Below, piece by piece: positions 30,828 to 39,769 of a stretch of DNA of 64,000 bases. The DNA is from Sinorhizobium saheli (GTDB taxonomy: Bacteria > Pseudomonadota > Alphaproteobacteria > Rhizobiales > Rhizobiaceae): NCBI RefSeq assembly GCF_001651875.1, contig NZ_LNQB01000061.1:30197-94196 (forward strand). The letters are read 5' to 3'. The position numbers and the translations under genes are program-made. How positions within the stretch are numbered: position 1 is the stretch's first letter; the number at the start of each line of letters is the position of its first letter. The notes under the pieces were generated by a model. The model saw nothing but the letters and a program-made list of their open reading frames with translations, ran no database searches and was not told where the DNA came from.

Positions 30828-31622
30828 TTAGCCTGACAACTCGCTCGCGGCAATCGCCGCCAGAGTCAAGTTGCTCTGCGCGCTTTCACCGGACTGCAGA
30901 AACCAGGCGGCGGAAAGCCCGGCATAGGCGAGCACCCAGCGAAGCATCCGGCGTGGTTCGAGCTGCGCTTCCCGCGCGACGATCGCCAGCTGTCTCTGCA
31001 GCCGGCCGGGTGCGGTGACCACGGCCAGTTCCGGGTTGCAGAGGAGATTGGCGTAGTCGAAGCCGCGTTCTCCGTAGAGCCCCTTCGGATCGATGGCGAG
31101 CCAGCCGCGGTCGCCGAAGTCGAGAATATTCCCGTGATGAATGTCGCCATGGAGCACGGCAGGCGGATGCGGTTCGGCAAGAAGGAACCGCGCCGCGTTC
31201 CGGCATGCCTCGAAAACCCCGCCCTGGGCATTGGCGGCCGGCTCCAGCGCCTCGAACCATCGCTCGAGCGGAACGAGCGCCGGCAGCGGCTTCGTCCGTG
31301 CCGCATGAAGGGTGGCGACGGTGCGACAGACTATTCGCGTCGCCCGGTCGTCGCTGCCGGTCATTGCCATGTGAAAAAGCGAGCAACGGCTTTCCGCCCG
31401 TTCGAGCAGGATGGCATCGCCGGCATGGGCATAGACGCGTGCGGCGCCGCAGCCGTCCCACCAGCGCATCAGGACGCCGCCGGCTCTTTCCTCGGCCTCC
31501 TCAGCCACTTTGAGCATCGCCGGCTGCCCGCGCCAGCGGACCGGCAAAAGGCGGCTCGATCGTGTAGCGATCGGCTCTCCCTCGGGCTCAAGCGACCATC
31601 GTGCAATCTGAGACGTGAACAT
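30828..31622 (-). CDS. APH(6)-type aminoglycoside/hydroxyurea phosphotransferase
   Basis: The 264-aa protein follows the APH_6_hur (streptomycin 6-kinase/hydroxyurea kinase-like) pattern: LPVRWRGQPAMLKVAEEAEE with the ATP-binding Lys, LLERAESRCSLFHM, the catalytic VLHGDIHHGNILDFGDRGWL (Asp of HGD) and the metal-binding AIDPKGLYGERGFDYANL. Chromosomal rhizobial members often have no proven resistance role. It starts at 31622, immediately downstream of the second small RNA, whose terminator should insulate it. Confidence 0.85.
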   Translation of the reverse strand: MFTSQIARWSLEPEGEPIATRSSRLLPVRWRGQPAMLKVAEEAEERAGGVLMRWWDGCGAARVYAHAGDAILLERAESRCSLFHMAMTGSDDRATRIVCRTVATLHAARTKPLPALVPLERWFEALEPAANAQGGVFEACRNAARFLLAEPHPPAVLHGDIHHGNILDFGDRGWLAIDPKGLYGERGFDYANLLCNPELAVVTAPGRLQRQLAIVAREAQLEPRRMLRWVLAYAGLSAAWFLQSGESAQSNLTLAAIAASELSG

Positions 31623-31657
31623 CGGGGTCAGTCGGGCGATCTGTCCTGTCGATGGGT

Positions 31658-31772
31658 AAAAAAAGAGGGCCGCAAGAGAACTTGGGCCCTTCAGTTATGA
31701 AGGTTTTCAAACCTCCAGAGGGGAACAGCTGGTGCAGCGGCTGGGGAGGAGAAAGCCGCTAGGTGCATCAGC
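31658..31772 (-). ncRNA. alpha-r14 (NfeR1-type) sRNA, downstream copy
   Basis: On the minus strand the element opens GCTGATGCACCT and folds AGCGGCT-TTCTCCTCCCC-AGCCGCT, leaving the anti-Shine-Dalgarno motif CTCCTCCCC in the loop (31736-31760). A conserved CAGCTGTTCCCCTCTGGAGG follows, then the terminator stem AGGGCC...GGCCCT with seven T (31658-31690). Length is about 115 nt. This is the layout of the alpha-r14/cuckoo family, whose exposed CUCCUCC loops pair with mRNA ribosome sites. Confidence 0.8.
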
Positions 31773-31861
31773 CGAATTCAATATGGGAAGCGCCATTCCG
31801 GCTTTCAATGGGTCTGCCACAGAATTTCGCAACTGCGGGCTGCAGGCGGCGGCGCCAGGGC

Positions 31862-31980
31862 AAAAAAAGAGGGCCGCAAGAAGACTTGGGCCCTTGTAGT
31901 TGTGAAGGTAATTAGAACCTCCAGAGGGGAACAGCTGCTGCGGTGGCACTGGGAGGAGAAGCCACCAAAGATGCATCAGC
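31862..31980 (-). ncRNA. alpha-r14 (NfeR1-type) sRNA, upstream copy
   Basis: Same architecture as the downstream copy: GCTGATGCATCT, hairpin GGTGGC-TTCTCCTCCCAGT-GCCACC (31942-31966), the CAGCTGTTCCCCTCTGGAGG block, and terminator AGGGCC...GGCCCT with seven T (31862-31894). The hairpin arms differ from the other copy by compensatory changes (GGTGGC/GCCACC against AGCGGC/GCCGCT), while the anti-SD loop is constant. From memory, S. meliloti has tandem alpha-r14 genes next to lsrB, the same context as here. Confidence 0.82.
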
Positions 31981-32238
31981 TGGGTTCTGTATGCTGCTTT
32001 TTTGGGCTCGCAGCAATCATTTAATATGCATGTCAGCCATGCCATGTGCGCATCCCTGCCCATTTTTGCATCGCACACGAACGCAGCCCCGCGAAAAGGC
32101 CCGATCGACCCGCAGCGCCGCGAGCCTTGTCAGACGCGCAAGGCCGGTGGAACTTCAAAGGCCGCATGTCTTTGAAAAACAAAAGCCCAGGCCGATGAAT
32201 GGCGTGTGCCACAAAATCGGGCAGACCGAAATCGCGCG
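31981..32238. other. region between lsrB and the sRNA pair
   Basis: No gene seen. It should hold the promoter of the upstream sRNA (ending near 31981) and the 3' end of the lsrB transcript. Confidence 0.4.
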
Positions 32239-33147
32239 TCAGAAATTCCAGTTCCGGGCCTTGGCGACAATATAGTCGCGGAAGACCTTCAGCTTGGCGG
32301 CGTTCTTCATTTCGTCCGGATAGCAGAAATAAGTGTCGAAGGAGGGGATTTCCGCGCTGATCGGCAGCTGGATCAGCCCGGGGTCGCGGCCGACGATATA
32401 GTCGGGCAGCATGGCGATGCCGATGCCGAGGAGGCAGGCGCGCTTGATCGAGGTCTGGCTGTTGATCTGCAGATGGGAGATCCGCGGATTGTCCGGATCC
32501 CGCCCGGCGATTTCCAACCAATTGACGTCGAGCAGGTAGTTCGGCGCCGGTTCTCCGAAGGTGATGATGCGGTGATTGTCGAGGTCATCGAGCGATTGCG
32601 GTTCGCCATACCTGTTGATGTAGGACGGCGCCGCATAGACATGCATGTGGACGGTGAAGAGCTTGCGCTGGATGAGATCCGACTGCTGCGGCTGGCGCAG
32701 CCTTATGGCGCAGTCGGCATGACGCATGTTCACGTCAAGCTCCTCATTGTCGAGGATGAGCTGCACCTGGATGTCCGGATAGAGCGACATGAACTCCTGT
32801 ATCTTGTCGGTCAGCCAGCCCTGGCCAAGCCCCACCGTGGTCGTGATGCGCAGCTTGCCGCTCGGCTTGTCCGTCGTCTCGCTGAGCTGCGCCTTGACGC
32901 TTTCGAGCTTCATCAGCACTTCATGGGCGGTGCGGTAAAGCATTTCGCCCTGCTCGGTGAGGATCAGGCCGCGCGCGTGGCGGTGAAACAGCTTGATGCC
33001 CACGTCCTGCTCGAGCGCGCTGACCTGCCGGCTGATCGCCGATTGCGAGAGGTGGAGCTTGTCTGCCGCGTGCGTGAACGAGCCGGCCTCGGCCGCCGCA
33101 TGAAATATGCGCAGTTTGTCCCAGTCCAGCGACATAAAAGCCCCCAT
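32239..33147 (-). CDS. lsrB: LysR-type regulator LsrB
   Basis: The 302-aa protein has an N-terminal LysR helix-turn-helix (LRIFHAAAEAGSFTHAADKL, LSQSAISRQVSALEQ) and a C-terminal ligand domain. Position beside trxB and lrp-lps identifies it as LsrB, the S. meliloti regulator of redox balance and LPS genes needed in symbiosis (from memory). With start 33147 the cysteines are at 146, 238 and 275; 146 and 238 match positions I recall as redox-relevant, which favours this start. ATG 33135 (GGGGG upstream) is the alternative. It lies 106 bp downstream of trxB on the same strand. Confidence 0.85.
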   Translation of the reverse strand: MGAFMSLDWDKLRIFHAAAEAGSFTHAADKLHLSQSAISRQVSALEQDVGIKLFHRHARGLILTEQGEMLYRTAHEVLMKLESVKAQLSETTDKPSGKLRITTTVGLGQGWLTDKIQEFMSLYPDIQVQLILDNEELDVNMRHADCAIRLRQPQQSDLIQRKLFTVHMHVYAAPSYINRYGEPQSLDDLDNHRIITFGEPAPNYLLDVNWLEIAGRDPDNPRISHLQINSQTSIKRACLLGIGIAMLPDYIVGRDPGLIQLPISAEIPSFDTYFCYPDEMKNAAKLKVFRDYIVAKARNWNF

Positions 33148-33253
33148 AAAGAATCACTCGGAGAATTCGGCTGTCCGTCCTCCCGAGGTGACCGATGCAT
33201 CTGTTCCCATGCGGGACGTCACGCCTTCAAGCGCGCGCCCCGTTTCGCAGCTT

Positions 33254-34228
33254 CTATTCGGCTGCAATTGCGACGGGCATGTGACCCGCCAGATATTTCT
33301 CCGCCTCGAGCGCCGCCATGCAGCCCATGCCGGCCGCGGTGACCGCCTGGCGGTAGATGTCGTCGGTGACATCGCCGGCGGCAAAGACGCCTGCGACATC
33401 GGTGGCGGTCGAATCCGGCGCGGTCCAGAGATAGCCGTTCGGCTTCTGGCGCAGCTTGCCCTTGAACAGTTCGACGGCCGGCGCATGGCCGATGGCGACG
33501 AAGACGCCGTCGATCGCCATCTCCGAGGTCTCACCCGTCTTGGTGTTGCGAAGCTTCACGCCGGTGACGGAGGCCGGCATCGGCGGCTTGGCGGCCGTGC
33601 CGAGATATTCGACGACCTCGTGGTCCCAGATGACCTTGACGTTCGGCTTCGCGAACAAACGTTCCTGCAGGATCTTCTCGGCCCGGAAAGCATCGCGGCG
33701 GTGCACGACCGTAACCGTCTTCGCCAGGTTGGAGAGATAAAGCGCTTCCTCGACCGCCGAGTTGCCGCCACCGACGACGATGACGTCCTTGTTGCGATAG
33801 AAGAAGCCGTCGCAGGTGGCGCAGGCGGAAACGCCGAAGCCCATGAAAGTCGGCTCGGTTTCGATGCCGAGCCACTTCGCCTTGGCGCCGGTCGCGATGA
33901 TCAGTGCATCCGTCGTCCATTCCGTGCCGCTGTCCGTCCGGATGCGAAAGGGGCGGATGGAGAGGTCGACATCGGTTACGAGATCGTTGACGATCTCCGC
34001 GCCGACATGGGTCGCCTGTTTCAGCATCTGCTCCATCATCCACGGTCCCTGGACCGGATCGGCATAGCCCGGATAATTCTCCACATCCGTGGTGATCATC
34101 AACTGCCCGCCCTGTTCCATGCCCGCGATGAGAACCGGCGAAAGCATCGCCCGCGCCGTGTAAATCGCGGCGGTGTAGCCGGCGGGGCCGGAACCGATGA
34201 TCAGCACTTTGGTGTGGCGGGCGGTCAT
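33254..34228 (-). CDS. trxB: thioredoxin reductase
   Basis: The 324-aa flavoenzyme uses NADPH to reduce thioredoxin. It shows the FAD site GSGPAGYTAAIYTARA (residues 11-26), EQGGQLMITTDVENYPG, the redox pair CATC in GVSACATCDGFFY (about 136-139), the NADPH site VVGGGNSAVEEALYLSN, and the C-terminal GVFAAGDVTDDIYRQAVTAA. ATG 34228 has AAGGA at about 8 bp. Upstream is a 416-bp region divergent from lrp. Confidence 0.95.
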   Translation of the reverse strand: MTARHTKVLIIGSGPAGYTAAIYTARAMLSPVLIAGMEQGGQLMITTDVENYPGYADPVQGPWMMEQMLKQATHVGAEIVNDLVTDVDLSIRPFRIRTDSGTEWTTDALIIATGAKAKWLGIETEPTFMGFGVSACATCDGFFYRNKDVIVVGGGNSAVEEALYLSNLAKTVTVVHRRDAFRAEKILQERLFAKPNVKVIWDHEVVEYLGTAAKPPMPASVTGVKLRNTKTGETSEMAIDGVFVAIGHAPAVELFKGKLRQKPNGYLWTAPDSTATDVAGVFAAGDVTDDIYRQAVTAAGMGCMAALEAEKYLAGHMPVAIAAE

Positions 34229-34644
34229 GCTCTTGTCCTTCATTCGCCGGAGAGCCGGAGGCGGCATCACCCGGTGCGGTTCAATAATGGCAAAATATTG
34301 CCTTACTTTAGGTATTCACAGCGCGCACTTTCAAGGGCACGCCGCCTGATACACACAAGTGGTTGCGTCACCAACCTCAATTTGACACCAGATCGGGCAT
34401 TTTTGCATCGTTTTCACGCAAGATCGCCAATGAGGACGGACCGTCGGACAACGGTGGCGGCGGCCGGATCCAGGCAGCCGGCTGCTCAAGGTTTTTGTGC
34501 ATGCAACCGCAAGTGCTCTCGTTTCGACATTCGGTTACGTGCTACCCACATAGGAACAAGGGACGCAGTCCGCTGCAGCGGCAGAGTATTGGCGGGCAAT
34601 AAGGCCTCATCCGCCAGGCCGACGAAAAATGGGGATGTTGGGCA
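34229..34644. promoter_or_regulatory. divergent trxB/lrp control region
   Basis: No gene is supported. An AT-rich dyad GGCAA-AATA-TTGCC lies at 34289-34302, 61 bp upstream of trxB, and is a candidate operator. The remainder must contain the promoters of trxB and the lrp-lps operon. Confidence 0.4.
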
Positions 34645-35115
34645 ATGGTGGTACGCGTCGAGCTCGATGCCATCGATATGAAGATCCTGCGTGAACTGCA
34701 GGCCAACGGCCGGATGACGAATGTGGAACTGGCCGAGCGGGTGGGAATTTCCGCCCCGCCTTGCCTGCGCCGTGTTCGCAAACTCGAAGAAGCGGGCGTC
34801 ATCCGCGGCTATCGGGCGCTTCTGAACGCGTCCGCCCTCGGTTATGACCTGGTCGCCTTCTGCATGGTCGGCCTCAAACACCAGTCGGACGCCAATCTCA
34901 AGGCCTTCGCCGCCCGCACGGCGTCGTGGCCGCTTGTGCGCGAGGCCTGGATGGTCTCGGGAGAGTCCGACTTTCTGCTTCAATGCGTGGCCGAGAACCT
35001 TGCGAGCTTTCAGGATTTCGTTATTGAGGAACTGACCGCAACCGAAAACGTCGATACGGTCCGGACCATGTTGACGATCCGTCAAGTCAAGGACGCATGT
35101 CAGGTGGAAATCTAA
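34645..35115 (+). CDS. lrp: Lrp/AsnC family regulator beside LPS-core genes
   Basis: The 156-aa protein has an N-terminal winged helix (DAIDMKILRELQANGRMTNV, LAERVGISAPPCLRRVRKLE) and a C-terminal RAM-type effector domain (ASWPLVREAWMVSGESDFLL ... NVDTVRTMLTIRQVKD). In S. meliloti an lrp gene heads lpsCDE and is linked to LsrB control (family knowledge). The 120-bp gap to lpsC allows either read-through or a separate promoter. Confidence 0.85.
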   Translation: MVVRVELDAIDMKILRELQANGRMTNVELAERVGISAPPCLRRVRKLEEAGVIRGYRALLNASALGYDLVAFCMVGLKHQSDANLKAFAARTASWPLVREAWMVSGESDFLLQCVAENLASFQDFVIEELTATENVDTVRTMLTIRQVKDACQVEI

Positions 35116-35235
35116 GATGCGTGGCCCTCTCGCTGCCGCGCATCCAACCCGAGGCTTCGCCAGGCGGAAAGAATTGAGACATTTCGAGGACGAAAGCGCG
35201 CATGCCCCGCGCAGGCGGCGAATTGGGGCGGCCGC

Positions 35236-36048
35236 ATGAACCCGAGGCTGCCGCTTTCCGCTTTCATCATCTGCTTGAACGAAGAGGCCTATCTCGGCAA
35301 TTGCATCGAGAGCCTGGCGCAATGCGCGGAGATCGTGATCGTCGATTCCGGCTCGACGGACGGGACGGTCGCCCTGGTGCAATCCTATATCGATGCGGGT
35401 TGGCCGATCCGCTTCATGCATGAGGCATGGCGCGGCTATGCCGGGCAAAAGCAATTCGCCCTCGAGCAGTGCACCCAGCCCTGGTGCTTCAACATCGATG
35501 CGGACGAGAGGCTCGACGCGGCGCTCCGCAGGCTGCTGCCGGATCTCCTCGCCGCCCCGGACGACATCGTTGGATGGCGCGTGGCGCGCCGCCCCTATCT
35601 GATCGGCTACGGATACACGCCCGAGAATGTTCACGAGCGACGAAACCTGCGGCTGATCCGCCGGGAGAGGGGACATTACGATCTCACCCAGAAGGTCCAT
35701 GAGGGCATCGTGCCCGACGGCAGGGTCGGCAATGCGGCAACAGGCAGTCTCCTGCATTTTCGTCCTCTGCAGATGGACGAGCAGATCCTGAAGGAAAACA
35801 AGTATTCGACCCTGAAGGCCGACCAGCAGGTCGAGGCCGGCAAACCGCCGCGCTTCTACAAGCTCGTCTTCGGGCCGCCGCTCTATTTTCTCAGGCTCTA
35901 CTTTCGCAACGGCCTCTGGCGATGCGGCCTGTCCGGCTTCATCGAGGCCATGACGGGCGCGGTCTACGCCTTCCTGACGGCTGCCAAGATCTATCAGCGG
36001 CATGCGCTCAAGGCACGCCCGAACGTGGACGATGCGCTTTCGCGCTGA
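35236..36048 (+). CDS. lpsC: LPS-core glycosyltransferase family 2, LpsC
   Basis: The 270-aa GT-A enzyme resembles WaaE-type core transferases: LSAFIICLNEEAYLGNCIES, EIVIVDSGSTDGTVAL, WRGYAGQKQFAL and the metal-binding NIDADERLD. Near the C-terminus lies an amphipathic or hydrophobic stretch, GPPLYFLRLYFRNGLW, suited to membrane contact. It adds a sugar to the LPS inner core at the cytoplasmic face. ATG 35236 follows GGGGCGG. The next gene begins close behind, so lpsC-lpsD-lpsE form an operon. Confidence 0.85.
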   Translation: MNPRLPLSAFIICLNEEAYLGNCIESLAQCAEIVIVDSGSTDGTVALVQSYIDAGWPIRFMHEAWRGYAGQKQFALEQCTQPWCFNIDADERLDAALRRLLPDLLAAPDDIVGWRVARRPYLIGYGYTPENVHERRNLRLIRRERGHYDLTQKVHEGIVPDGRVGNAATGSLLHFRPLQMDEQILKENKYSTLKADQQVEAGKPPRFYKLVFGPPLYFLRLYFRNGLWRCGLSGFIEAMTGAVYAFLTAAKIYQRHALKARPNVDDALSR

Positions 36049-36068
36049 TGGGTGCAGGGGGATTCGGC

Positions 36069-37100
36069 GTGAAGGTCATGCACATTCATTTCGGCCAGGA
36101 GGGCGGAGCCGAGCGCTTCTTCGTCAACCTCGTCAATGCGCTGCACAAGCGAGGCGTCGAGCAGCGCGTGCTGATCCGCCCGGGCCGGAGCTGGCGCAAG
36201 GACATAGAGGCAAGCGCGACGATCTACGAGGGCGTTTTCCGGCGCATTTCGCTGTCGCGCTTCCTTTTGAAGTGGAGGATGAACCGCATCCTTCGTGAGT
36301 TCGAACCGGACGTGATCATGGCCTGGCAACTGCGCGCCAGCCGCTTCATGCCGGCGCACGCCAACGCGTTTCGCATTTCCCGCCTCGGCGACTACCCTCA
36401 ACATCTCGGCTACTACACGAACGTCGAAACGCTCGTCTGCATCACCCCCGACATGGCCGCGAAGGTCCGGGCGCTCGGCTGGAAACGCGACGTCGAGGTC
36501 ATCGCCAACTTCACGCGGGCCGCCCCCGTGCCGCCGGTCGACCGTGCCGAGATGCAAACGCCCGCGGACGCCTTCGTCGTCGTCGGTATGGGCCGCTTCG
36601 TCAAGCGGAAGGGTTTCGACGGGCTCATCCGCGCCGTCAGGAAGGTGGAAGGAGCCTATCTCTGGCTTGTCGGCGATGGTCCGGAGCGGGCGCAACTGGA
36701 ACAATTGACAGATGAACTCGGCATTCGTGACCGCGTCCGCTTTGCCGGCTGGCGGACAGACGCCTACGGCTTCCTCGCGGCGGGCGATGTCTTTGCGATA
36801 AACTCGTCGCATGAACCGCTCGGCAATGTCTGCTTCGAGGGCTGGGGTGCGGGAAAGCCGACGATTGCCGCCCGCGCCGAGGGGCCGTCCTGGGTGATGA
36901 CGCATGAAACCGACGCGCTGATGGTGGACTGCGGCGAAGACGAGGGCCTTGCAAGCGCCATCCGCCGGCTGCGCGACGATCCCATGCTGCGCGAGCGACT
37001 CAGCGCCGGCGGCCGCGAAACGCTCACCACGCGGTTTTCCGAACAGGCGATCACCGACGCCTATCTCGACCTATTCGCCAGGGGCACCGCGAAGCGATGA
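36069..37100 (+). CDS. lpsD: LPS-core glycosyltransferase family 4, LpsD
   Basis: The 343-aa GT-B enzyme has the family signatures VVVGMGRFVKRKGFDGLIRA and SSHEPLGNVCFEGWGAGKPT. GTG 36069 is preferred over ATG 36048: it has GGGGGA at about 6 bp and yields KVMHIHFGQEGGAERFFVNL, which aligns from residue 1 with LpsE. The last four bases overlap lpsE. LpsD and LpsE are close paralogues along their whole length, pointing to a tandem duplication that diverged in donor or acceptor choice. Confidence 0.86.
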   Translation: MKVMHIHFGQEGGAERFFVNLVNALHKRGVEQRVLIRPGRSWRKDIEASATIYEGVFRRISLSRFLLKWRMNRILREFEPDVIMAWQLRASRFMPAHANAFRISRLGDYPQHLGYYTNVETLVCITPDMAAKVRALGWKRDVEVIANFTRAAPVPPVDRAEMQTPADAFVVVGMGRFVKRKGFDGLIRAVRKVEGAYLWLVGDGPERAQLEQLTDELGIRDRVRFAGWRTDAYGFLAAGDVFAINSSHEPLGNVCFEGWGAGKPTIAARAEGPSWVMTHETDALMVDCGEDEGLASAIRRLRDDPMLRERLSAGGRETLTTRFSEQAITDAYLDLFARGTAKR

Positions 37101-38119
37101 AGGTCATTCACTTCCATTTCGGCAAGGATGGCGGCGCCGAGCGCTTTTTCGTCCATCTCGTCAATGCGCTTTCGGAACGCGGCGTCGAGCAGGCGGCAAT
37201 CATCCGGCCCGGACGCGGCTGGCGGCGTGACATCGACGCCGTCGCGAAAATCAGGGAAAGCCACTTTCGCAACCTCTCGCTCGATCGCATCCTGCTGCCG
37301 TTGAGGGTGAAGCACATGGCCCGGCGGGAGAAGCCCGACGTGTTGATGGCCTGGGCGCCACGGGCGAGCGAACTGATGCCGAACTACAAAGGCGCGCTCA
37401 AGATCTCCCGTCTCGGCGACTACCCCACGCGGCTCAGCTATTTCAGGAACACGGATTGCATCGTGTGCAATACCCCCGGCATTGCCGAGCGCGTCCGCGA
37501 TCTCGGTTGGACGCGGGAAACGAAGGTGATCTCGAATTTCACCAGCACCGAGCGCGTCCGGGCTGCGGAGCGGACAATGCTCGACACGCCCAGCGATGCG
37601 CCGGTCGTGATGTCGATGGGGCGCTTCGTCGAGCGCAAGGGATTCCATACCTTGATCGAGGCGCTCGCCAGACTTCCGGGCGCCTATCTCTGGCTGCTCG
37701 GCGACGGCGAGGAGCGCGACAAGCTGCAAAAGCTCGCAGATGATCTCGGCGTTTCCAACCGCGTCCGCTTCGCCGGCTGGCAGAAAGACACGCGACCCTT
37801 CCTCGCGGCCGCGGACGTCTTTGTGATGGCGTCGAGCCATGAACCGCTCGGCAACGTGATCCTGGAAGCCTGGGCGCAGGGAACGCCGGTCGTCTCGAGC
37901 CGATCCGAAGGACCGCAGTGGTTCATGCGCGACGGAGAAAACGGTCTGATGGTCGACATCGGCGACGCCAATGGTTTTGCAGGCGCCATCGAGCGGCTCA
38001 TCAACTCGCCGGAACTGGCGCAGCAGCTTGCCGCGCGCGGGCACGAGACGCTCGTCAGCCAGTTCTCCAAGGACGCGATTGCCGACGCCTATCTGAAGTT
38101 GTTTGCCTCCAGGCGATAG
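37097..38119 (+). CDS. lpsE: LPS-core glycosyltransferase family 4, LpsE
   Basis: The 340-aa product starts MKVIHFHFGKDGGAERFFVH and carries the same GT4 blocks as LpsD: VVMSMGRFVERKGFHTLIEA, LWLLGDGEERDKLQ and SSHEPLGNVILEAWAQGTPV. Its ATG overlaps the lpsD stop (ATGA), so translation is coupled. It ends 17 bp from the convergent lpsB. The role in LPS-core assembly is inferred from synteny with the S. meliloti lps cluster. Confidence 0.86.
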   Translation: MKVIHFHFGKDGGAERFFVHLVNALSERGVEQAAIIRPGRGWRRDIDAVAKIRESHFRNLSLDRILLPLRVKHMARREKPDVLMAWAPRASELMPNYKGALKISRLGDYPTRLSYFRNTDCIVCNTPGIAERVRDLGWTRETKVISNFTSTERVRAAERTMLDTPSDAPVVMSMGRFVERKGFHTLIEALARLPGAYLWLLGDGEERDKLQKLADDLGVSNRVRFAGWQKDTRPFLAAADVFVMASSHEPLGNVILEAWAQGTPVVSSRSEGPQWFMRDGENGLMVDIGDANGFAGAIERLINSPELAQQLAARGHETLVSQFSKDAIADAYLKLFASRR

Positions 38120-38136
38120 CCGCCTGCAGGGGAGGG

Positions 38137-39192
38137 TCAACGCATCAGGCTCTCGTAGACCGCGCCGATCGCCCGCGCTTCCGCTTCTATCGCGAATCCG
38201 TTCCAGGTCCGCGCCAGGCCGTTGGCACCTGCGGCCGCAAGTCGCGACGGGTCGTCCATGAAGGCTGCGGTGGCGTCGATCATCGCCTTGAGATCGTCGG
38301 CCGCGATGACGAGCCCCGTCTCCGCCTCGCCCTCGGCCACCAATTCCGAAAAGGCGCCCACGTCCGTCGCCACCACGGGAACGCCGGTCGCCATGGCTTC
38401 GAGCGGCGTCAGGCCGAAGCCTTCCCAACGCTGCGGCGCGACAAAGAGGTCGAGCGCCCTGTACCAATCGGGAATGTTGGTGTGCTCGCCGACGAAGAGA
38501 ATGCGATCCGCAAGCCCGGACTTGGCGACGCGTTCCTTGAGTTCGGCTTCGAAGCCGCGATGCGGCCCGGTGGCCCGGCCGGCGACGACCGCGCACCAGT
38601 CCGGCCGATCGGGCAGGAGGCTGATCATGCTGTCGACGAAAAGGTCGGTTCCCTTCTGACGGCGCACGCGGCCGAAACATCCGACGACCTTCATCGAAGG
38701 ATCGAGCCCGAGAACGGTCTTCGCCTCGGCCTTGTCGGTGGGAGGCTGAAAGCGCTTGGTGTCGATCCCGTGCAGGATCACCGTGTTCGGCACTTCGAGG
38801 TAGGCAGCTGTCTTGCCGCTCGTGGCGATCACCGCGTCCATCCGGCGGATGAGAAACTTGCTCCACCCGCTGTGACGGCGCTGCGAAGCGGACGTGAAGA
38901 CGATCCGGATCTTCATGCGCAACAGGTCGCGCAGCAGGATCGCGGGAAGCATCTCGACGTTGCGGCGCGCATGCCAGACGCGGCAGGGCCGGCCTTTCGG
39001 CTTCGTCCATAGCTGGATCAGGTCGCGAAACCGGACCGACGGCAAGCTCCTCGGAAGCCCCGGCCCGAGAACCGCAATCTTCTGCCCGAGGGCGTGCTGA
39101 ACCGGAACGAGCTGGATGATCGTCGAGGTGACGCCCGAAAGGCGGCGCTTGAAATTGGGCGCGATCACCTCGACGTCGCGGATATCGACCAC
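38137..39192 (-). CDS. lpsB: LPS-core mannosyltransferase-type GT4, LpsB
   Basis: The start GTG 39192, preceded by GAGGAG at 9 bp, gives 351 aa, the length I remember for S. meliloti LpsB. GT4 motifs are VVGCFGRVRRQKGTDLFVDS, VGEHTNIPDWYRALDLFVAP and WEGFGLTPLEAMATGVPVVA. LpsB adds an early core sugar; mutants have truncated LPS and are sensitive to host antimicrobial peptides (family knowledge). It is convergent with lpsE and lies about 100 bp downstream of greA on the same strand. Confidence 0.88.
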   Translation of the reverse strand: MVDIRDVEVIAPNFKRRLSGVTSTIIQLVPVQHALGQKIAVLGPGLPRSLPSVRFRDLIQLWTKPKGRPCRVWHARRNVEMLPAILLRDLLRMKIRIVFTSASQRRHSGWSKFLIRRMDAVIATSGKTAAYLEVPNTVILHGIDTKRFQPPTDKAEAKTVLGLDPSMKVVGCFGRVRRQKGTDLFVDSMISLLPDRPDWCAVVAGRATGPHRGFEAELKERVAKSGLADRILFVGEHTNIPDWYRALDLFVAPQRWEGFGLTPLEAMATGVPVVATDVGAFSELVAEGEAETGLVIAADDLKAMIDATAAFMDDPSRLAAAGANGLARTWNGFAIEAEARAIGAVYESLMR

Positions 39193-39292
39193 GTGTGCGC
39201 TCTCCTCGCGCAAGCGACAATCATGTCAGAAAGGGGGCATGTGAGGGAAGGGCCATGTCGGCGGAACGGGGGCAGGGCGCCCCCGAAGGCGC

Positions 39293-39769
39293 TCAACCCC
39301 AGTGAACGGCCAGGATTTCGTAGGCCTTGGAGCCACCAGGTGCGTTGACTTCGATGGAATCGCCTACTTCCTTGCCGATCAGCGCGCGGGCGATGGGGGA
39401 GGAGATGGAGATGCGTCCGGCTTTGACGTCGGCTTCCTGATCGCCAACGATCTGGTAGGTCTTTTCCTCTTCGGTGTCCTCGTCGACGAGCTTCACCCTC
39501 GCTCCGAACTTGATCTTCGATCCGGACATCTTCGACAGATCGATCACTTCGGCGCGCGCAATCAGATCCTCGAGCTCGCCGATGCGGCCTTCGTTATGGC
39601 TCTGCGCTTCCTTGGCGGCATGGTATTCGGCATTCTCCGACAAATCGCCATGGGCGCGGGCCTCCGCGATAGCTTCGATGATTCGCGGGCGTTCTTCCTG
39701 CTGGCGCCAGCGCAGCTCCTCCTGCAGATTGGCAAATCCACCCTGGGTCATCGGAACTTTGTCGACCAT
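39293..39769 (-). CDS. greA: transcription elongation factor GreA
   Basis: The 158-aa factor has the N-terminal coiled coil with the acidic tip region [20 protein letters not shown] and the C-terminal FKBP-like half ending [14 protein letters not shown]. It stimulates transcript cleavage in backtracked RNA polymerase. ATG 39769 has AAGGA at 7 bp and gives the standard length. A GC hairpin CGGGGGC/GCCCCCG at 39267-39285, just past the stop, may end or stabilise the transcript. Confidence 0.95.
   Translation of the reverse strand: MVDKVPMTQGGFANLQEELRWRQQEERPRIIEAIAEARAHGDLSENAEYHAAKEAQSHNEGRIGELEDLIARAEVIDLSKMSGSKIKFGARVKLVDEDTEEEKTYQIVGDQEADVKAGRISISSPIARALIGKEVGDSIEVNAPGGSKAYEILAVHWG

Noticed and set aside
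31707..32078. Minus-strand frame across the sRNA pair (leader-peptide or small-protein gene)
   Set aside because: Its reading frame is not kept between the two copies, while the RNA stems covary; the conservation is that of an RNA.
36047..36068. ATG 36048 as the start of lpsD
   Set aside because: It would add seven residues not found in the paralogue LpsE; GTG 36069 has the better ribosome site and aligns with the LpsE start.
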